Part shown: piece by piece, positions 53,071 to 61,079 of the stretch
Layout of the letters: each line of letters begins with the position of its first letter
How positions within the stretch are numbered: the stretch's first letter is position 1
NCBI RefSeq assembly: GCF_014764705.1
Contig: NZ_JACXXG010000015.1
Span: forward strand, 29,570-93,569
Reading direction: 5' to 3'
Length of the DNA stretch: 64,000 nt
Origin: Stutzerimonas kunmingensis
GTDB taxonomy: Bacteria; Pseudomonadota; Gammaproteobacteria; Pseudomonadales; Pseudomonadaceae
Translations under genes and position numbers: made by a program
The notes under the pieces: model-generated
Told to the model about the DNA's origin: nothing
Databases searched by the model: none
Seen by the model: only the letters and a program-made list of their open reading frames with translations

Positions 53071-54234
53071 TCAGAGGTACTTCAGCCAGGCAATGTCCCT
53101 GCGCCGTGCTTTGAGTTCGGCGAACCAGCGCACCGCCGGGAACAGTAGCACCGCTAGCGCCAGGGTGCACAGCCACAGTGGCCACACCGCATCGAAGCCG
53201 AAGTGATTGCCGCGGTTCAGACCCCAGATCGCCACGGCGGCGATGTAGAGCAACTTCAGCACGTACAGGTGCAGCAGGTAGAAGAACATCGGTGCCGCAC
53301 CGAACACGCTGAGCGGTCGCAGCCAGGCGCGGCCCTGCTTGCGTTCGAAGTAACGCAGGAGCAGCAGGCCGCAACCCAGTGTCAGGCACAGGAACAGCAG
53401 CGACGGCGGGTATTTGGTGACGTTGAGCAGGCTCATCAGCGTGCGCAGGCCGTCCTCGCCGACGACCCAGGGCTGTTCGCCGTAGCTGTTGATCAGCCGC
53501 AGCAAAACGAAGGTCAGCAGGGTACCTTGAGCCCAGCCGCCCAGGTTGCGCTGGCGTCGCTCGGGGTCGGCGTTCCTGGCGAACCAGGGCCCGACAGCGT
53601 AGCCAAGGGCGATCACGCCGATCCACGGCAGCAGCGGATAGGAAGTGCGCAGCCGCAGGTTTTCCGAAACCTCGATCCAGCCGCGGTCGTGCAGGATGGC
53701 CCAGGGGACGTGCAATGCTGAGTCTGCGGAGAACTGCAGCGGGTCGAGCAGGTTGTGGCCGCCAATGATCACCAGTCCCAGCACGATCAGCGCAGGGCGC
53801 GGCAGCCAAAGCAGCGCCGAGAGCGCCAGCATGCTCAGGCCGATCGCCCAGATCACTTGCAGATAGATCACCTGCGGCGGGAACTGGAACGTCCAGGCGA
53901 AGTTGACCAGGGTGAATTCGAGCGCCACCAGGAACAGCCCTCGTTTGAGCAGAAAGCTCGACACTGCACGGCGGTCCTGGTGCTTTTCGCCATAAAGAAA
54001 GGCCGACAGGCCGGTCAGGAAGATGAATACCGGCGCGCAGAGATGCGCCAGGGTGCGGCTGAAGAACAACGCCGGCTCGGTGACCGCCACATCCATCGGG
54101 TCGGGCACCTGCATATGCAGCAGGAAGGTTTCGCGGACATGGTCCAGCAGCATGAACAGGATCACCAGCCCGCGCAGCGCGTCGATGGATTGCAGACGCG
54201 CCGCGGCTGGCGGAGTGAAATCGGGGGAGGGCAT
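53071..54234 (-). CDS. membrane acetyltransferase-like protein (HGSNAT/DUF1624 type)
   Basis: This is a 387-residue membrane protein with about ten helices. The N-terminal motif RLQSIDALRGLVILFMLLDHVRE, with the histidine in the first helix, is the hallmark of the heparan-alpha-glucosaminide N-acetyltransferase-like family (DUF1624). Later segments PLLPWIGVIALGYAVGPWF and PLSVFGAAPMFFYLLHLYVLKLL fit the family. Such proteins may carry acetyl groups across the inner membrane to modify periplasmic sugars, but the bacterial substrate is unknown. The ATG at 54232-54234 is chosen to place the motif near the N-terminus. Confidence 0.8.
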   Translation of the reverse strand: MPSPDFTPPAAARLQSIDALRGLVILFMLLDHVRETFLLHMQVPDPMDVAVTEPALFFSRTLAHLCAPVFIFLTGLSAFLYGEKHQDRRAVSSFLLKRGLFLVALEFTLVNFAWTFQFPPQVIYLQVIWAIGLSMLALSALLWLPRPALIVLGLVIIGGHNLLDPLQFSADSALHVPWAILHDRGWIEVSENLRLRTSYPLLPWIGVIALGYAVGPWFARNADPERRQRNLGGWAQGTLLTFVLLRLINSYGEQPWVVGEDGLRTLMSLLNVTKYPPSLLFLCLTLGCGLLLLRYFERKQGRAWLRPLSVFGAAPMFFYLLHLYVLKLLYIAAVAIWGLNRGNHFGFDAVWPLWLCTLALAVLLFPAVRWFAELKARRRDIAWLKYL

Positions 54235-54376
54235 GAGCGGCTCACAGCAGGATGATCGCAATGCAGGCGCAGACTCGCTGCGCCCGCCGAAAGGTGCGAT
54301 ACGTTATAACAAAAGTCGCTGCCTCTCCAGATGCGAATCAACCACGATTGTCCCCGGCGTAAAAGGGCTGAATGCT

Positions 54377-54796
54377 TCAGCCCTGCTCGCAGTTAACCAT
54401 CCACGACACGCCGAAGCGGTCGGTGAGCATGCCGAAACGCTCCGCCCAGGAGGTTTTCTCCAGCGGCATGATCACCGTGCCGCCCTCGGCCAGTGCGGCG
54501 AACAGCTTTTCGCTTTCATCCACGCTGGTCGGATGCAGGGAAACCGAGCAACCCTTGATGCCTTCGTACGGCCCGCCACCACAGGTGTCGGGCAAGGAGT
54601 CGGAGGCCATCAGCACACCATCGCCGAGGTTCAGGCAGGCGTGCATGATCCGTTCGCGGTACTCGGCGGGAAACTGCTCGGCATCCGGCGCCTGGGCAAA
54701 GGTCATCATTTCCAGCGTGCCGCCCAGCACATCCTTGTAGAAGGTGAACGCTTCGCGGGTGGTGCCGTCGAGGGTGAGGTAGGTGGTGATCTTCAT
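54377..54796 (-). CDS. PhnB-like VOC superfamily protein
   Basis: This is a 139-residue glyoxalase/VOC-fold protein. The start at 54796 follows AAGGAG and gives MKITTYLTLDGTTREAFTFYK. The blocks FYKDVLGGTLEMMTF, HACLNLGDGVLMASDS and ERFGMLTDRFGVSWMVN match the PhnB/3-demethylubiquinone methyltransferase-like group, often annotated as DNA-binding or glyoxalase-like without proof. It lies 16 bp after a YCII-domain gene, a pairing seen in many genomes, often with an ECF sigma factor, which is absent here. Confidence 0.85.
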   Translation of the reverse strand: MKITTYLTLDGTTREAFTFYKDVLGGTLEMMTFAQAPDAEQFPAEYRERIMHACLNLGDGVLMASDSLPDTCGGGPYEGIKGCSVSLHPTSVDESEKLFAALAEGGTVIMPLEKTSWAERFGMLTDRFGVSWMVNCEQG

Positions 54797-54812
54797 TGCT
54801 TGCTCCTTGCGG

Positions 54813-55232
54813 TCATTGATTGAGTTGCGCGCGCAGGCGGTCTTCCTGCTCGCGCAGTTCGGGGGTGAACTCGGCGCCGAAATCTTCCGCTTCGAATATC
54901 TGGCGAATCTCGATTTCCGCATCGCCGATGGCCGACTGCGGGCAACGCTTGACCCAGTCGACGGCCTCCTGCAACGAGGTGGTCTGGAACAGCCAGTAGC
55001 CGGCGATCAGCTCGCGGGTTTCGGCGAACGGGCCATCGGTGACGCTGCACTGGCCGTCGTTGAAACGGATGCGCGCGCCCTTGTGGCTGGGGTGCAGGCC
55101 CTCGCCGCCGAGCAGCACGCCGGCATTGACCAGGTCTTCGTTGTAGCGGCCCATCGCCGTGAGAACGTCCTCGCTGGGCATCTCTCCGGCTTCGGTTTGT
55201 GGGGTGGCCTTGATCATCACCATGAAACGCAT
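54813..55232 (-). CDS. YCII-related (DGPF) domain protein
   Basis: This is a 139-residue protein. MRFMVMIKATPQTEAGEMPSEDVL, the segment LLGGEGLHPSHKGARIRF and the hallmark VTDGPFAETRELIAGYWLF identify the YCII/DGPF family. The fold is ferredoxin-like and the function unknown. It is the first gene of the YCII-VOC pair, which often accompanies ECF41-type or SigJ-like sigma factors; no sigma factor gene is in the window. Confidence 0.88.
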   Translation of the reverse strand: MRFMVMIKATPQTEAGEMPSEDVLTAMGRYNEDLVNAGVLLGGEGLHPSHKGARIRFNDGQCSVTDGPFAETRELIAGYWLFQTTSLQEAVDWVKRCPQSAIGDAEIEIRQIFEAEDFGAEFTPELREQEDRLRAQLNQ

Positions 55233-55352
55233 CGGTGGACTCCTTCAGTGGAATGGAAAGAGCCTAGACGGGCATACGGCAATTTCCGCCGGCTCCGATC
55301 ACTGGTCGAACGGGCGCCGGAGGAATCGACAGGTCGTTGAAAAAAATATTGC

Positions 55353-56102
55353 TTAGCGCAGGGGATAGGTCAGCAACAGCAGGTGCAGGCTGTTGACCGC
55401 AGCGTGCAGAAACACCGCAACCCACAGGCGATCACCGGAGTAATGGAAGGCCAGGCCGTAGCCCAGACCGGCCAGCGTGGCGAGTCCGGCGAAACCGAAG
55501 CCTGCCGGCAGGTGCGCGGCGCCGAACAGGGCAGTCGCCAGGCCGATGCCGATGGCTGCACCGAAGCGTCCGGCCAGTGCACGCTGCAGCAGGCCGCGAA
55601 AGATCAGCTCTTCGGCCAGGCAGGTGATGCCCAGGTTGATCAGCAGCCAAGGCAGGAACAGCGCCGGCCATTTCGGTTGCCAGCCCAGCACGCCAGAGGC
55701 CAGCGCCAGCAGCGGGACGAGAATCAGGCAGGCGCCTGACGCAAGCAGGGTGAGTCTGATCGAGCGCCAATCCGTTCGTGGCCGGCCCAGCCACCAGGCC
55801 AGCAGCAGTGCCGCGACCATTGCCTTGTCCGGGCTGATGTGCAATTGCCAGGGCGAGGCTCCGCCCAGATCCTGCGGTGGGCCGAGCGGCAGCGGGCTGA
55901 AGCCGGGCAGCAGATGTGCGGCGAGCAACAGGGCGCCGAGCAGCGTACCGAACAGCCACGGCGAGTTGGGGATGTGCGGCTGAGCGACAAGCCAGCCAGC
56001 GAATAGCAGAACGGCCAGCGCGCCAACCGGCTCGATCATGCCGAGGGCCAGGCCGAGCGATAGCGCGACGACCGGAATGCAGTAGTGCAGCCTGCGAATC
56101 AC
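55353..56102 (-). CDS. CPBP-family intramembrane protease
   Basis: This is a 249-residue protein with seven to eight membrane helices. The CPBP (Abi) motifs are present: EELIFRGLLQRAL (motif 1 with paired glutamates and Arg), then FGAAHLPAGFG (His) and VAVFLHAAVNSLHLL (His-Asn). These residues form the active site of Rce1-like glutamate proteases. The role in bacteria ranges from bacteriocin immunity to membrane protein processing. It starts 1 bp after the stop of the ClpP-like gene, so the two form a tight operon. Confidence 0.88.
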   Translation of the reverse strand: MIRRLHYCIPVVALSLGLALGMIEPVGALAVLLFAGWLVAQPHIPNSPWLFGTLLGALLLAAHLLPGFSPLPLGPPQDLGGASPWQLHISPDKAMVAALLLAWWLGRPRTDWRSIRLTLLASGACLILVPLLALASGVLGWQPKWPALFLPWLLINLGITCLAEELIFRGLLQRALAGRFGAAIGIGLATALFGAAHLPAGFGFAGLATLAGLGYGLAFHYSGDRLWVAVFLHAAVNSLHLLLLTYPLR

Positions 56103-56103
56103 A

Positions 56104-56658
56104 CTATTGCAGCCGATAACGCGCGAGCTCCTTTGGCGTGAGCACGCGCATGCGCCACGGTTCGATCAGCTGCATGTCGTCCGCCAGCCGCGTATTGACG
56201 CCCATGTCCCGGAAGTAGATGCGTGGTGCGCGGTGTGGTCGCTGGCTGATGGACTGCGCCGACTCGCCATTGGCGACGTAGGGCCGATGCAGGCCGACAT
56301 AGCCGCGCACGGTGCGCTGCCGTCCCGCCGCCAGCAGGTAGATGCAACTGCCCTGGCAGACCGCGGTCGCCGGCACCAGGGCGTCGAAGCCCGTCTCGCG
56401 CAGCAGATAGCCCATGCGCATGGCTTCCGCTGCGCTGCCGCCGATGTTGTCGAGGATCAGCAGCTTGCGCGCGTGTTTGCCAGGGCGGGCCATGATGCCC
56501 TTGAGCAGCGCCTCGTAGTCACCCGGCGCAATCTGTTCGGTAACGCGCGCGACCAGCACCAGGCCCTGATCTTCATGTTCCAGCGGCAGCACCTCGACCT
56601 TGGCGTGGGCAGTACAGGCGAACAGCGCCAGTGCGCAGAGGGTGACGAAGCGAAGCAT
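56104..56658 (-). CDS. periplasmic ClpP-like protein (COG3904 type)
   Basis: This is a 184-residue exported protein with a signal peptide (MLRFVTLCALALFACTAHA). The mature part looks like the ClpP/crotonase fold of COG3904: ILDNIGGSAAEAMRMGYLL, then TAVCQGSCIYLLAAGRQRTV with a possible nucleophile serine, and YVGLHRPYV with a histidine. Whether it is an active serine peptidase is unknown. Pairing with the CPBP protease gene 1 bp downstream is of interest. Confidence 0.75.
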   Translation of the reverse strand: MLRFVTLCALALFACTAHAKVEVLPLEHEDQGLVLVARVTEQIAPGDYEALLKGIMARPGKHARKLLILDNIGGSAAEAMRMGYLLRETGFDALVPATAVCQGSCIYLLAAGRQRTVRGYVGLHRPYVANGESAQSISQRPHRAPRIYFRDMGVNTRLADDMQLIEPWRMRVLTPKELARYRLQ

Positions 56659-56756
56659 CGAGCGGGCAGTCCTGAAATGGGTGGTGGCGAAGATACCCGC
56701 AGCGCTGGCTTTCGCCTACTGCGACCTTCGCCCCTCGCTCGGGCCTGGATAGCGTG

Positions 56757-58007
56757 TCAGCGTGCGGCGTCTTCGGCGGACAATGCGCGAATCATTGCCG
56801 TCGTCAGATACAGCCGCGGCGCGATGCTCGACAGCTCAATGTACTCGTCTTCCGAGTGCAGCCCGGCACCGACCACACCCATGGTTTCCAGCACGGCCGG
56901 CTTGTCGCTGTCCGGCACGTAGGCGTAGCCGGCGTCGGTGCCGAAGCGCATGGCGATCGGCTCGATACGCTGGTCGATCTCGCCATACAGGCGCTGTGCG
57001 GTTTCGGCCAGGCGCTCCGATGCCGGATTCTTCGCCAGCGGTGGGCGGCCCTTGTCGACGCGCAGCTCGACGCGGGTGTCGTCGATCAGCTTGTTCTCGA
57101 TGATCTTCTGCGCATCGGCGAGCACGCGTTCGGTCTCGCTGATATCGGAGTAGCGCATGTCTGCTTCGGCGGTAGCCTTGTTCGGGATGATGTTGCGCTT
57201 CTCACCGCCGGCGATCATGGTCCAGCTGACCGTGGTGCCCTTGTCCGGGTCGCCCAGGTCCTTGAGCTGCACCAGCTGGTGCGCCAGTTCCAGCACGGCG
57301 TTGCGACCCTCCTCAGGTGCGGAACCGGCGTGGGAGGATTTGCCCTTCACCTCCAGCATCACCGCATTGATGCCATTGGTGGCGGTGGTCACCGCATCGC
57401 GATCCGGCGGCTCGTAGGAGAAGACGTAATCATGCTTGCGGGCCAGCTCGGCGATGATCTTCTTCGAGCCGGCCGAGCCCATTTCCTCATCCGGGTTGAA
57501 CAGCACGGTGATCGTGCCGTAGTCGTCGAACTGCTGCGCCTTGAGCAGCTCCAGCGCGTGCAGAATCATCGCCACGCCACCCTTGGCATCGGCCACGCCG
57601 GGGCCGTAGGCGCGCTGCTCGTCCATGCGGAACGGGCGCTCCGCGGCGGTGCCGTCGGCGAACACCGTGTCGTAATGCACCATCAGCAGGAAGTCCTTGC
57701 CGCCGTTGCCCTTGAGGGTGCCGACGATGTTGTCGCCGGCCGATGGCGTCGCGGGGCTGGTGCTGACCTCCGCACCCAGTGCCTGCAGGCGCTCGACCAG
57801 CATCTGGCTGACTGTGGCCAGACCCTCGACCTGGCCGGTGCCGGTATCCACCGCCACCAGCTGCTTCACGGTTGCGATATAGGCGCTCTGTTCGGCCTTG
57901 GCCTGTTTGAGCAGCTCGGCAGGTTTGATTTCGGCGGCCATGGCGGACAGCGATGAAAGGCAAAGCGCGACTGCAGCAGCAATCGGGGCGACGGCGCGTA
58001 CGTGCAT
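56757..58007 (-). CDS. secreted M20 peptidase (carboxypeptidase G2-like)
   Basis: This is a 416-residue zinc exopeptidase, nearly the length of Pseudomonas carboxypeptidase G2 (415). The ATG at 58005-58007 opens a signal peptide (MHVRAVAPIAAAVALCLSSL, cleavage near AMA). Zinc ligands and catalytic acids are visible in LMVHYDTVFADG, GPGVADAKGG, LFNPDEEMGSAGS and the C-terminal FGTDAGYAYV; the dimerisation domain carries KGKSSHAGSAPEEGRN. CPG2 releases C-terminal glutamate from folates. It may serve general peptide scavenging here. Confidence 0.9.
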   Translation of the reverse strand: MHVRAVAPIAAAVALCLSSLSAMAAEIKPAELLKQAKAEQSAYIATVKQLVAVDTGTGQVEGLATVSQMLVERLQALGAEVSTSPATPSAGDNIVGTLKGNGGKDFLLMVHYDTVFADGTAAERPFRMDEQRAYGPGVADAKGGVAMILHALELLKAQQFDDYGTITVLFNPDEEMGSAGSKKIIAELARKHDYVFSYEPPDRDAVTTATNGINAVMLEVKGKSSHAGSAPEEGRNAVLELAHQLVQLKDLGDPDKGTTVSWTMIAGGEKRNIIPNKATAEADMRYSDISETERVLADAQKIIENKLIDDTRVELRVDKGRPPLAKNPASERLAETAQRLYGEIDQRIEPIAMRFGTDAGYAYVPDSDKPAVLETMGVVGAGLHSEDEYIELSSIAPRLYLTTAMIRALSAEDAAR

Positions 58008-58144
58008 CGGAATAACCTCGGATCGCGGGGGTGATGAGCTTGAGAGCGCGGCCAGGCCCGCAACGTTCCGAAGCATCGCCGCACGGGTCGCAGCCGCGCG
58101 GAGAATGCTAATGTCTGCCTTTTCCACTTGCCGGAGAACTCCAG

Positions 58145-58588
58145 GTGTCCCTGACCACGCCCTACGATCCGCAGAACATCTTCGCCCAGATCATTCGCGG
58201 CGATGCGCCCTGCTACAAACTCTACGAGGATGACGACGTACTGGCCTTCCTCGACCTGTTCCCGCAGTCCTTCGGCCACACGCTGGTGATTCCCAAGCGC
58301 TCGGCGGCCTGCAACATCCTCGATGTGGATACCGAAGCGCTGGCCAAGGTCATGGCCGTGGTGCAGAAGCTCACCCGGGTGATCGTCGACGAGCTGCAGC
58401 CGGATGGTGTGCAGGTCGCGCAGTTCAATGGTGCGCCGGCGGGGCAGACGGTGTTCCACATCCACGTGCATATCGTGCCGCGCTACTCGGGCGAGGGGCT
58501 CGGCATTCATGCCGCCGGGAAGGCCGATCCGGCCGATCTGGAAAAGCTTCAGGCGCGCTTGCAGCAGCGGATCGCCGCGCAGGGCTGA
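58145..58588 (+). CDS. HIT-family nucleotide-binding protein
   Basis: This is a 147-residue histidine-triad protein. The triad motif is FHIHVHIVPRYSGEG, and DLFPQSFGHTLVIPKR precedes it. The start is a GTG at 58145 with GGAGA about 7 nt upstream; no ATG exists in range. HIT proteins hydrolyse nucleotide phosphoramidates or dinucleoside polyphosphates. It is divergent from the M20 peptidase gene. Confidence 0.9.
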   Translation: MSLTTPYDPQNIFAQIIRGDAPCYKLYEDDDVLAFLDLFPQSFGHTLVIPKRSAACNILDVDTEALAKVMAVVQKLTRVIVDELQPDGVQVAQFNGAPAGQTVFHIHVHIVPRYSGEGLGIHAAGKADPADLEKLQARLQQRIAAQG

Positions 58589-58671
58589 GCCAGGCTGCGA
58601 TGTCGTGGCGGGGTCAAGTCCGCTGCGACCATCGCAGCAGCCAACAGGCACCAAAGTACAATTCGTGCCCG

Positions 58672-58692
58672 GCAGGGGGCTTCGTACCCTGC
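58672..58692 (+). promoter_or_regulatory. hairpin directly upstream of the ABC binding protein start
   Basis: GCAGGG (58672-58677) pairs with CCCTGC (58687-58692) around a 9-nt loop, ending 4 nt before the ATG at 58697. No normal ribosome binding site is visible between hairpin and ATG, so this fold could control translation of the transporter operon. Confidence 0.35.
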
Positions 58693-58696
58693 GGGC

Positions 58697-59677
58697 ATGA
58701 TGCTTTCATTGCCCTTCCTCACCCCGTTCGTTCTGCGCGCTCGCCGTGCGCTGCTGGCGCTTGTATTGCTGCCCCTGTGGGCACAGGCGCAGGAGCTGCC
58801 GGTGCTGACCCTCAGCGTGCTGCAGTTCGGCACGCCGCACTGGGAGCTTGAGCATCTCAAGCGCCAGGGACTGGACCGTGCCAACGGTTTCGAGTTGAAG
58901 GTGCGACTGGTGGCCGATGTGCCGGCCTCGCGACTGGCATTGACCAGCGGCAGCGTCGACGGTGCGGTGAGCGATCTGCTCTGGGCGCAGGCGCGTTACG
59001 AGGCCGGCACGGCTTATCGCTACGTACCTTTCTCCTCCCAGATCGGTGAGGTGCTGGTGCCCGAAGGCAGTGCCATCCGCACGCTGGCCGACCTGCGCGG
59101 CAAGCGCATCGGTGTCGCTGGCGGGCCGCACGGGCTGGGCTGGCAGTTGCTGCAGCATGCCGCGGCCCAGGACGGAATCGATCTGTCCAAACAGGCGACT
59201 GTTCAGTACGCCGCACCGCCACTGCTCAGCCAGGCCCTGCGCCGCGGTCAGGTGGATGCGCTGCTGACCTTCTGGCATTTCTCCGCGCGCATGCGTGGCG
59301 AGGGTGGTGTGCAGGTGGCGTTCAGTCTCGATGATCTGCTCCGATCATTGGAGCTTGATCCCCACCTGCCGGTGCTCGGCTATCTGTTTCCCGAATCCTG
59401 GGCCGTCGAGCATGAGGCGCTGCTGCAGCGCTTCGCCACGGCGTTGGGCCAGACCAAACACGAACTCGCCAGCGAGCCCGCACATTGGCAGGAGCTGCGG
59501 CCGCTGATGCGTGCCGACGAGGATGGCGTGTTCGCCGCGCTGCGTCACAGTTTCCTCGCCGGAATCCCGCAGCCGCTGGATGAGCGGCGTATCGCCGACC
59601 TGCAGCGACTGCTGACCCTCACCGGTGCCGATCCGGCGAAACTGATGCCGGCCGCGTCGTTCCAGAGCACGCCATGA
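58697..59677 (+). CDS. NitT/TauT-type ABC transporter binding protein
   Basis: This is a 326-residue SsuA/THI5-like periplasmic binding protein with a signal peptide ending near residue 35 (WAQAQE). Typical blocks are LSVLQFGTPHWELEHLKRQG, LTSGSVDGAVSDLLWAQAR, LRGKRIGVAGGPHGLGWQLL and LLSQALRRGQVDALLTFWHF. The family carries sulfonates, taurine, nitrate, cyanate or thiamine precursors. No enzyme gene nearby tells which. It is the first gene of a three-gene importer and overlaps the permease by ATGA (59674-59677). Confidence 0.82.
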   Translation: MMLSLPFLTPFVLRARRALLALVLLPLWAQAQELPVLTLSVLQFGTPHWELEHLKRQGLDRANGFELKVRLVADVPASRLALTSGSVDGAVSDLLWAQARYEAGTAYRYVPFSSQIGEVLVPEGSAIRTLADLRGKRIGVAGGPHGLGWQLLQHAAAQDGIDLSKQATVQYAAPPLLSQALRRGQVDALLTFWHFSARMRGEGGVQVAFSLDDLLRSLELDPHLPVLGYLFPESWAVEHEALLQRFATALGQTKHELASEPAHWQELRPLMRADEDGVFAALRHSFLAGIPQPLDERRIADLQRLLTLTGADPAKLMPAASFQSTP

Positions 59678-60435
59678 ACGGCTCGCGCTGGGCCTGCTGG
59701 ATCGCCCTGCCATGCGCGGTGGCACTCTGGACGCTGATTGCGCTGGTCGTGCAGACGCCGCTGCTGCCGAGTCCGGCCGCCGTGCTCGACACCTTCTGGC
59801 AGGCCACGCAGAGCGGTGAACTGCCCGAACATCTGCTGGTAACCCTGCGCCGCGTGCTGTTCGCCTTCGTATTGGCGATGGCGCTGGGCACGCTGCTAGG
59901 CGTGTGGATGGGCCGCTCGCGGCTGGCCAATGCCGTGCTCGATCCGCTGCTGGTGCTGTTTCTCAACCTGCCGGCGCTGGTCATCATCATCCTGCTCTAT
60001 GTCTGGTTCGGCCTGGTGGAAGCCGCGGCGGTGCTGGCGGTGGTGATCAACAAGGTGCCGAACGTGGCCGTCACCGTGCGCGAGGGCGCCCGCAGTATCG
60101 ATCCCAAGCTGGAACAGATGACCCTGGTCTACCGCTTCACGCGCTGGCAGCGGATCAGGCATGTCTGGCTGCCGCAGCTGTTTCCCTACCTGATGGCCGC
60201 CACCCGCGGCGGCCTGGCGCTGATCTGGAAGATCGTCCTGGTGGTCGAGCTGCTCGGGCGTTCGGATGGCATCGGCTTTCAGCTGCACATGGCCTTTCAG
60301 GTGTTCGACGTGGCCAGCATCCTCGCCTACAGCCTGGCGTTTATCGCCGTGGTCCAGCTGATCGAACTGGCGCTGTTGCAGCCACTGGAGCGTCGCGCAT
60401 CGTCCTGGCGCGAAGCGGGTGTACGGCATGCTTGA
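59674..60435 (+). CDS. NitT/TauT-type ABC transporter permease
   Basis: This is a 253-residue permease with about six helices and the family signature PLLVLFLNLPALVIIILLYVWFGL, followed by the coupling loop TREGA-like VREGARSIDPKLEQMTLVYRF. It corresponds to SsuC/TauC in size and layout. It overlaps the binding protein gene and the ATPase gene, so the three are co-translated. Confidence 0.87.
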   Translation: MNGSRWACWIALPCAVALWTLIALVVQTPLLPSPAAVLDTFWQATQSGELPEHLLVTLRRVLFAFVLAMALGTLLGVWMGRSRLANAVLDPLLVLFLNLPALVIIILLYVWFGLVEAAAVLAVVINKVPNVAVTVREGARSIDPKLEQMTLVYRFTRWQRIRHVWLPQLFPYLMAATRGGLALIWKIVLVVELLGRSDGIGFQLHMAFQVFDVASILAYSLAFIAVVQLIELALLQPLERRASSWREAGVRHA

Positions 60436-61072
60436 GCTGCGTCTGGATGGCCGTCATCCCGTGCTGGGCGTGATCGATGCGCAGGTGCGCGAAGGCGATC
60501 GCATCTGTCTGCTCGGGCCGTCCGGCGTCGGCAAGACCACGCTGCTCAACGGCATCGCCGGGCTCGATCCGCAGCTGCGGCCGATGATCGGGCAGCGCGC
60601 CGGCTTGCGCGTCGGCTACCTGTTTCAGGAGCATCGCCTGCTGCCCTGGCGCACAGTGCGACAGAACCTGGCGCTGGTCGGCGCGAGCGCGGCGGACATC
60701 GAGCGGCTGCTGGCCGAGGTCGGGCTGAGCGGTGCGGCTGACAGCCTGCCGGATCAGCTCTCGCTGGGCATGGCGCGCAGGGCGGCACTGGCGCGCTGCC
60801 TGGCGATCAAGCCGGATCTGTTGCTACTCGACGAACCCTTCGCCTCGCTGGATGCCGAGCGCGCCGCCGAGCTGCGCGGCCTGATTGCCCGCCTGCTGGA
60901 TCGGCACCCGGACATGGCGATGATCTGCGTGACCCACGATCCGCGCGATGCCGACGATCTGGCCAATCGCCTGTGGTACCTGAGCGGTGTCCCGGCGAAA
61001 TTGCGCTGCGATAAGCCGCCCGGCAGCCCCGTCGATCTCAGCGAACTGAGCGAGCGCCAGCGCCGCGCCTGA
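60428..61072 (+). CDS. NitT/TauT-type ABC transporter ATPase
   Basis: This is a 214-residue ATPase, rather short for the family because the C-terminal extension is missing. Walker A is GPSGVGKTTLLN (residues 30-41), Walker B LLLLDEPFASLD and the H-loop ICVTHDPRDA. The signature reads LSLGMARRAALARC in place of LSGGQ, a variant I believe occurs in part of this family. I prefer the ATG at 60428 (MLELRLDGRHPVLG) to an in-frame GTG at 60419. Confidence 0.85.
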   Translation: MLELRLDGRHPVLGVIDAQVREGDRICLLGPSGVGKTTLLNGIAGLDPQLRPMIGQRAGLRVGYLFQEHRLLPWRTVRQNLALVGASAADIERLLAEVGLSGAADSLPDQLSLGMARRAALARCLAIKPDLLLLDEPFASLDAERAAELRGLIARLLDRHPDMAMICVTHDPRDADDLANRLWYLSGVPAKLRCDKPPGSPVDLSELSERQRRA

Positions 61073-61079
61073 GCGGCAT

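Noticed and set aside
55330..55345. Match of TCGTTGAAAAAA upstream of the CPBP gene end to the IS end at 63880
   Set aside because: The similarity is about 11 nt of mostly A and is not followed by the IS hairpin or transposase start.
58589..58696. Thiamine riboswitch in front of the NitT/TauT-type transporter
   Set aside because: The conserved TPP-box sequences are absent; only one simple hairpin is present.
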